Source: CAYRPN01 sp964426135 (GTDB taxonomy: Bacteria; Planctomycetota; Phycisphaerae; Phycisphaerales; Phycisphaeraceae). From it: a stretch of DNA of 64,000 nt. A program made the translations under genes and the position numbers. Under the pieces are notes generated by a model. The model worked only from the letters and a program-made list of their open reading frames with translations, was not told where the DNA came from and did no database searches. The DNA lies in assembly GCA_964426135.1 (NCBI GenBank), contig CAYRPN010000010.1:1-64000 (forward strand). The letters run 5' to 3'. Of this stretch, positions 59,348 to 64,000 are shown piece by piece. How positions within the stretch are numbered: the first letter of the stretch is position 1; every line of letters starts with the position of its first letter.

Positions 59348-59872
59348 ATGGCACATCCTCAGTGGCTGCCCGCACTGATGACGCTGAACGATGTTGGAGG
59401 CGACTGGCCCCGGTATCTGAGCGCCGTTTACAGCCGCTTCAAACTTGACTTTCTGGATTCCCAGCCCCGCATCGACGGTCAATGGGTGCGCTGTCGCCGC
59501 GACCCGATCATCGACGGCAAAGAGGCTGGGTTCTGGCACTGCACCTCGGAAGGCGACGATGAACGCGCTCGAACGCCGGACGTTGATCGAATGGCGCGCG
59601 TCGGATGGATTCGAGCGATCATCGAGCATTGCGGCGATTCGACCATCGATTGCTGGCGAAACCGGCGCGACGGAGCTGACGTGCGGCAGTTGCTGTGGTT
59701 CAACGAGGAGTATCTCGTCGTACTTGGTCAGCGGAAGCGGAAAAGTGACGGGTTCCAATACTGGATGCTGATCACCGCGTATCCCACTCCGCAGGAACAT
59801 CGCAAACGAAAACTTCGTGCGGAACGAGACGAAGTCTGTTCAGTCCAGAAACGGCTGACGCCGCCTCCTTGA
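59348..59872 (+). CDS. hypothetical partner of DUF3800 protein
   Basis: A 174-residue protein. The patterns DGQWVRCRRDPIIDGKEAGFWH, RVGWIRAIIEHCGD and WRNRRDGADVRQLLWFNEEY then VVLGQRKRKSDGFQYWMLIT are reminiscent of small bacterial proteins that follow mobile or defence-like genes; the last part resembles a nuclease-like toxin fold ('YxVVLxxR...LLxTAY'). I cannot name the family. It lies 4 bases after the DUF3800 gene. Confidence 0.68.
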   Translation: MAHPQWLPALMTLNDVGGDWPRYLSAVYSRFKLDFLDSQPRIDGQWVRCRRDPIIDGKEAGFWHCTSEGDDERARTPDVDRMARVGWIRAIIEHCGDSTIDCWRNRRDGADVRQLLWFNEEYLVVLGQRKRKSDGFQYWMLITAYPTPQEHRKRKLRAERDEVCSVQKRLTPPP

Positions 59873-59886
59873 AGGGAGACGGCGTC
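59857..59886 (+). terminator. hairpin at the end of the DUF3800 pair
   Basis: GACGCCG(CCTCC) and (GGGAGA)CGGCGTC form a stem around the stop codon. No strong T-run follows, so the terminator role is only probable. Nothing else is seen in 59887-60060. Confidence 0.5.
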
Positions 59887-60060
59887 GGTACTCCTTCCAC
59901 CAGTGGCGGATGAGCTAATGGATCATCATATACGTCGGCACGCTTGTCAACCCCGCTTAAATGAAAACCCTCCACATTTCACCGATGTGGCTGGAAATGG
60001 AAAAGAGACTTCCGCATAGGCTCCTCTCTCGTCTGACGCTAGCGCCAACCTCATGTCAGG

Positions 60061-62901
60061 TCAAGTGTTTTGCCCAGCGCCACTGGCCACCCACGTCCGC
60101 AGCAGCTTGTAATCCACCTTGCCGATGCCCAGGATCGGAATGCGGTCGAGCTTTCGCACTTCATCCAGCCGCATCACACCGCGGAAGCCGGCCTCGGCAA
60201 GCATGGCGTTGGCCTGCGCCAGCGTGAGGTCTTCCGTGGTGAACAGCACGATGCGCCGGCTGGCCGCGCCGCCGCCGGTCGCGGCGTCGCCCGCCTCGAT
60301 GCCTTCCACCGCCACGCGCGGGCCGTCGTCCGTCGGCGCAAAGCGCACGACGAACGGCTCCTCCAGCGCGGGCAGCGAAATCATCTCGCCGCCCGCCTTC
60401 AAAAAGCGCTTCAGCCGGCCGCGGAAATGCACGAAGCCTGCCTCGTCGATCTCCACCAGATCGCCCGTCGCGTACCACTGGCGCCCGCCATGCTCGACGA
60501 ACGGCGTGGGCGTGTCGCCGAGGTAACCATTGAACACATTGGGCCCGGCGACGATAAGCATGCCGCGCGGGTTGGCGACGTCCGTACTCCCCTCCCTCGC
60601 AGGGAGGGGTTGGGGGAGGGTTGGATCTTCAGGTTGATTGGCGGCGATAGCTTGACTGGACGCCCGACCCTCCCCCTGCCCCTCCCTAAGAGGGAGGGGA
60701 GTACGAGCGAGCCGTGGGAGGGGAGTACGAGCGAGCCCTATCGTCGGCCTTGCGGGAAGCGGTATGCGCGTGTCCGGGTCCACCAGCATCAACTCGACAT
60801 TCGGGATCGCCGTGCCCACGGTGCCTGCTTTGACCAGGCCGGGGCGATTGCACGTGACCAGCGGCGAGCACTCGGTGACGCCGTAGCCTTCCAGCAGCGG
60901 GCACTGCGGCATCTTTTCCTTCGCCAGGGCGAAGAGCGCGTCGGGGCATTTTTCCGCGCCGGTCACGATCAGGCGCAGCGTCTTGAGCATGTCCGGCGTG
61001 CCGCGCGAGACGAGATTGGCGATGAACGACGGCGTGCCGCACGTCACCGTCACGCCGTACGCGGCGACCTTGCGAGCCAGCGCGCTGCCGGCGGTGGGAT
61101 CAGGGTGATGCACGATCTTGCATCCGGCGAGAATCGGCGCCAGCGATGCAAAGGTCAGGCCGAAGCTATGAAACGGCGGCAGAAAACTGAGCAGCGAATC
61201 CTGCGTGGAAAGCGGGAACGAATCCGCCACGCTGCTGATGTTCGCCAGGATGTTCGCATGCGTCAGCGGCACCGCCTTGGGCGCCTTCTCCGAGCCTGAC
61301 GTGAAGAGAATCGCGCCGATGGCGTCGGGCTTCGCATCCGCCACCATGCGCCGCACGGAGCCAGGCATGAAGCGCACTTTCAAGAGTGCACCGAGTTTCG
61401 CGAGCTTGGAAATCTTCGCGGTGATTTCTTCCAGGTGGACAAACTGAGCGCCTTCGACTTTGATATCCACGCGATCGAGAAAAGAGCGGGCGCTGATGAC
61501 GTGCGTCAGGCTGCACAGCTTCGCCGAGTGTGCCAGGTACGCGGGTCCGGTGGTCCAGTTGAGCACGACGGGCACCTTGCCCGCCAGGGACAACGCGAGC
61601 ACGGTCATGTCCGCCGCGACGGACGCAGGCAGGATGACGCCGATGTTCGCACCGGCGATGGTCTTGAACTGCCGGGCGAGGATGAGAGCGCCAACCAGCA
61701 ATCGTTCATACGTCACGGCCCCGGCGCGGTCGTCCGCGGCGACGATGTCCTTGCGGCAGCGCAGCGCCCGTTCCACGAATGCCTGCGGGATCGTCGGGCC
61801 GAGGATGCGCATGCGGTCGTTCACCGCCGGCGGCCTGAACCACTGCGGCGGCGCGGGGACAGGCGGGGCACTCTCGGCCAGGCCTTCCGCCAGTGCCCAC
61901 AGATCGCCCACCAGCAGCGGCACGCGCTGGCACGACACGTTGAACCGCTGCTCGATCGCCATGGTCACGTCCATGCTTTCGAGGCTGTCCAGGCCCAGCG
62001 CTTCCAGCTTCATCTCCGCGGCGCAATTCTCGGCGCGTAGCTCCCGCCCCAGCTTCTCCGCGAGCATCTGCCGCACCGCGTCCTGCGTCGCCGACTTCAC
62101 CTTCGAAAGATCGAACGCCAGGTCCGCGGCCGGCGGCGGAGGATAGTCGCGCCGACGCGCGCCGAAGAGCCAGTGATAAGGAACATAGCGCGGCTCCTCC
62201 GGACCAGGCTCGTTGTACCACGACTCCAGAAAGCGATTCAGCTTGTCGCGAGTCAGCTCCGGCAACTGGCTGCGATCGAGCACTTCGATCGTGATCGTGA
62301 TGTGCCGGCGCGGCATGAAGAAGAACAAGCTCGCCAGCGGCAGGAACAGACCGGCGACGATGCGGCGCGCCAGCGGCGGACTCTGCCCGGTGTAGGCGCG
62401 GGTGAAACTGCTGCCCCACAGGCCGCTGGTGCGCATGAGCACGACCTTGGCGTTGGGCGCGGCGCGGAGGATCTCCACGGGGCCGCGGGCGCTGCCGATC
62501 GCTTCCTGCCCGCGCCGCCAGACCCGGCCCGCCGGCCAGAGAATGATGTTGCCGCCGGCGTTCAGGTCGCTGATGACGGTTTCGATCACCTGCTGAATTT
62601 GCTTCTGCGACTCGGCGCTGGGCCGCTCCATGTCGGGCACCATTAAGGCGCGGGTGAGGCGCGGAATCCAGCTCACCAGGATGTTGTCGAGATTCAAATC
62701 CGCCATCACCGGCCGCGGCGCCAGTTGCCCGGCGATCACGCTGTACGCCAGCGGCGGATCGACGTAGCCCGGATGGCTCGGCAGCACCAGTGCGCCGCGC
62801 AGGCCGCGGATCTTCTCCAGGCCCTTGACGGTGACGCGATAGCGCAGCGACAGGATCACCCGCACCAGCCGCCAGATCACGATTCGCAAGAGTTGCCGCA
62901 C
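60061..62901 (-). CDS. fused PlsC acyltransferase-ACP-AMP-ligase (Aas-like) with repeat insert
   Basis: A 946-residue protein. Order: PlsC-type acyltransferase (about 1-250; LVLPSHPGYVDPP in place of the HX4D motif and ILWPAGRVWRR), an acyl-carrier domain with the phosphopantetheine serine in LGLDSLESMDV (about 300-380), and an AMP-binding acyl ligase (about 400-946; AILFTSGSEKAPKAVPLTH, EGYGVTECSPLVTCN, YATGDLVEIDE). It would activate a fatty acid, load it on its own carrier and transfer it to a phospholipid or similar. About 60 residues after RIPLPA are from a family C repeat. The GTG at 62901 has GGAG upstream. Confidence 0.88.
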   Translation of the reverse strand: MRQLLRIVIWRLVRVILSLRYRVTVKGLEKIRGLRGALVLPSHPGYVDPPLAYSVIAGQLAPRPVMADLNLDNILVSWIPRLTRALMVPDMERPSAESQKQIQQVIETVISDLNAGGNIILWPAGRVWRRGQEAIGSARGPVEILRAAPNAKVVLMRTSGLWGSSFTRAYTGQSPPLARRIVAGLFLPLASLFFFMPRRHITITIEVLDRSQLPELTRDKLNRFLESWYNEPGPEEPRYVPYHWLFGARRRDYPPPPAADLAFDLSKVKSATQDAVRQMLAEKLGRELRAENCAAEMKLEALGLDSLESMDVTMAIEQRFNVSCQRVPLLVGDLWALAEGLAESAPPVPAPPQWFRPPAVNDRMRILGPTIPQAFVERALRCRKDIVAADDRAGAVTYERLLVGALILARQFKTIAGANIGVILPASVAADMTVLALSLAGKVPVVLNWTTGPAYLAHSAKLCSLTHVISARSFLDRVDIKVEGAQFVHLEEITAKISKLAKLGALLKVRFMPGSVRRMVADAKPDAIGAILFTSGSEKAPKAVPLTHANILANISSVADSFPLSTQDSLLSFLPPFHSFGLTFASLAPILAGCKIVHHPDPTAGSALARKVAAYGVTVTCGTPSFIANLVSRGTPDMLKTLRLIVTGAEKCPDALFALAKEKMPQCPLLEGYGVTECSPLVTCNRPGLVKAGTVGTAIPNVELMLVDPDTRIPLPARPTIGLARTPLPRLARTPLPLREGQGEGRASSQAIAANQPEDPTLPQPLPAREGSTDVANPRGMLIVAGPNVFNGYLGDTPTPFVEHGGRQWYATGDLVEIDEAGFVHFRGRLKRFLKAGGEMISLPALEEPFVVRFAPTDDGPRVAVEGIEAGDAATGGGAASRRIVLFTTEDLTLAQANAMLAEAGFRGVMRLDEVRKLDRIPILGIGKVDYKLLRTWVASGAGQNT
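60596..60702. repeat. GC-rich element family C, inside the AMP-ligase gene
   Basis: ACTCCCCTCCCTCGCAGGGA opens and TAAGAGGGAGGGGAGT closes a 107-bp inverted repeat, followed by a duplicated stretch GGAGGGGAGTACGAGCGAGC. The minus-strand translation holds PTLPQPLPAREGS, nearly the same as in the dehydratase insert. Confidence 0.86.
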
Positions 62902-62982
62902 AGGAACTCCCGTGGCAGGAAAAAAGGCCGACGGCGAGTCATGGTAGAGAGGATGCGCGCGGGCGTCGACCGACGATGTGTC

Positions 62983-63104
62983 GTAGGGTGCGTCAAGTCC
63001 GCGCGGACGCACCGTTTGTGCCACCGATCGTCGACGTGGATTTTCAGTTCGCGGCGTTCCCGTTCCTCGCTGGTGCGTCCGCGCCGAGCCTTGACGCACC
63101 CTAC
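62983..63104. repeat. MITE-like element family A, copy 4
   Basis: The right arm (63072-63104) is a perfect family A terminal repeat; the left (62983-63013) has a small deletion (GTCAAGTCCGCGCGG). The element ends one base before the stop codon of the GNAT gene and lies upstream of the acyltransferase fusion. Confidence 0.84.
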
Positions 63105-64000
63105 TCAGCGATCGCGCGACATCGGCGCCATCGTCAGGCGCATGCTGACGCCGTCGATGCCATCGCCGTAATAATCCGGCAGGCGGCGCATGGTGTGGAA
63201 GCCGAAGTTTTCATACATGGCGATGGCGCGATGGTTCGCCGCGCGGACTTCGAGATAGACGTGCCGCACGTCGCGTTGTGAAAGCTCCGCCAGCACCTGC
63301 GTCAGCAGCTTGCGCCCCACGCCGTTGCTTTGAAGCAGGGGATCCACCGCCAGGGTGTAGATGCGGCCGCTGCGGCATTTGACGTGCTGACGGATGAACG
63401 CCACGCACCAACCCGCGATCGCCGGCGCTGTCTCGGTGCGCGCAGGATCGTCGTTCTGCGCGACGCGGCAGATGGCGTGCGCGTTGCCGATGAGGTTGCG
63501 CACCTGGCGCGGGCCGAAGGCGTCCTCCGGCTGGAAGCAGGTGTGCTCGATGGTCAGGATCGCGCCGATGTCCGCCGGCTGCCCGGGGCGGATGGTGACT
63601 CGCGCGGCGGCGCTGGCGGCGGGAATCGCAGGCGGAGCGATCGCGACAACGGGCGATGCCGCGATGGCGGCCGTGACGGTGGGGGCGACGGCAACGCTGA
63701 GGCTGGTGATCGCAGCGGCGCGGAGGTTGGTGGTCGCCGCGGCGCAGGGCGCGGCCGGCTCACGGCGCTCCGCATTCGCTTCGGGCAGGCGAGGCTCAGG
63801 CATTGACGGCGCCGCGGGTGGAAGCGTCGGGATCGGAAGCACGCGCGGCACGGCCGCCGGCCGGGTGAGCGTGTACTTGAGCAGTTGCCGCGTCGGGCGG
63901 TAGCTCTGCTTGGTGAAGCGCAGCGTGGGGATGCCCCAGTCGTCGCCGACGTTGATCTCCGGCTTGTCCGCCCAGCACTGCCTGCAGAACTCGCTGAAAA
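63105..64000 (-). CDS. GNAT acetyltransferase domain protein, 5' end outside window
   Basis: The C-terminal 160 residues form a GNAT (RimI-like) acetyltransferase: VTIRPGQPADIGAILTIEH, IYTLAVDPLLQSNGVGRKLL (acetyl-CoA loop) and YLEVRAANHRAIAMYENFGF. Before it comes a long Ala/Pro linker. The same frame stays open to the window edge and reads FCRQCWADKPEINVGDDWGI and RFTKQSYRPTRQLLKYTL, which is protein-like, so the gene is longer than the GTG at 63851 would suggest and is cut by the end of the window. The N-terminal domain cannot be named. Confidence 0.82.
   Translation of the reverse strand, partial: FSEFCRQCWADKPEINVGDDWGIPTLRFTKQSYRPTRQLLKYTLTRPAAVPRVLPIPTLPPAAPSMPEPRLPEANAERREPAAPCAAATTNLRAAAITSLSVAVAPTVTAAIAASPVVAIAPPAIPAASAAARVTIRPGQPADIGAILTIEHTCFQPEDAFGPRQVRNLIGNAHAICRVAQNDDPARTETAPAIAGWCVAFIRQHVKCRSGRIYTLAVDPLLQSNGVGRKLLTQVLAELSQRDVRHVYLEVRAANHRAIAMYENFGFHTMRRLPDYYGDGIDGVSMRLTMAPMSRDR

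Overview
The window is GC-rich bacterial chromosome, most likely from a planctomycete of the Phycisphaerae type. This is inferred, not proven. The grounds are a TPR protein/ExbB/ExbD gene string, several small proteins that I recall mainly from planctomycetes, a secreted protein with an A-C-N-V-P-V-F-R-Y start, secreted carbohydrate-active enzymes, few long operons and very repeat-rich intergenic DNA.

Layout. 0.2-6 kb: esterase, NfeD-like membrane protein, DegT-type sugar aminotransferase, class III fructose-bisphosphatase. 5.5-10.4 kb (minus strand): TPR protein, ExbB and ExbD, an envelope energy-transducing module with an inverted-repeat element in each gap. 10.7-17.1 kb: amidohydrolase, two lipoproteins (one LivK-like), a sensor histidine kinase, argG. 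17.5-19.1 kb: a lone flagellin gene with its terminator. 20-25 kb: ASCH protein, nadC, birA, a DHH phosphoesterase and ribF. 25-36 kb: an unknown protein, an IS4-family element with a broken gene beside it, a DUF3467 protein, a secreted esterase and a very large heparinase-like polysaccharide lyase.

36.25-43.87 kb is the most interesting part. It is an integrated 7.6-kb element in a tRNA-Ala(TGC) gene, bounded by 48-bp direct repeats. It carries an AlpA-like HTH protein, a DUF669 protein, an archaeo-eukaryotic-type primase, a DnaB/RecA-type helicase, two further HTH proteins and a tyrosine integrase, and no capsid, portal or terminase gene. The attachment site lies inside the integrase reading frame. 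Integration cuts off the last 66 codons, which lie at the far left end still open in frame with attL, and a TAG formed with the tRNA sequence ends the integrase instead. Paired 9-bp repeats with identical spacing flank the site on both arms.

44-64 kb: secreted and envelope proteins, then a sugar-acid locus (DapA-type aldolase, ThuA-like protein, IlvD/Edd dehydratase, GntP permease, Dabb lipoprotein, FAH-type hydrolase) that together suggests uptake and non-phosphorylative breakdown of an aldonate. It is followed by a small ribosomal protein bTHX gene, mlaE, a lower-GC DUF2335 pair, a HAD hydrolase, a DUF3800 pair, a fused acyltransferase-ACP-AMP ligase and a partial GNAT protein.

A second theme is repeats. 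At least six dispersed families of short inverted-repeat elements and many one-off mirrored low-complexity intergenic blocks are present. Several sit in frame inside conserved enzymes (FBPase, IlvD, the AMP ligase, the DHH protein; a 7-bp tandem in the histidine kinase), adding peptides that the families normally lack, and two supply the stop codon of a gene.
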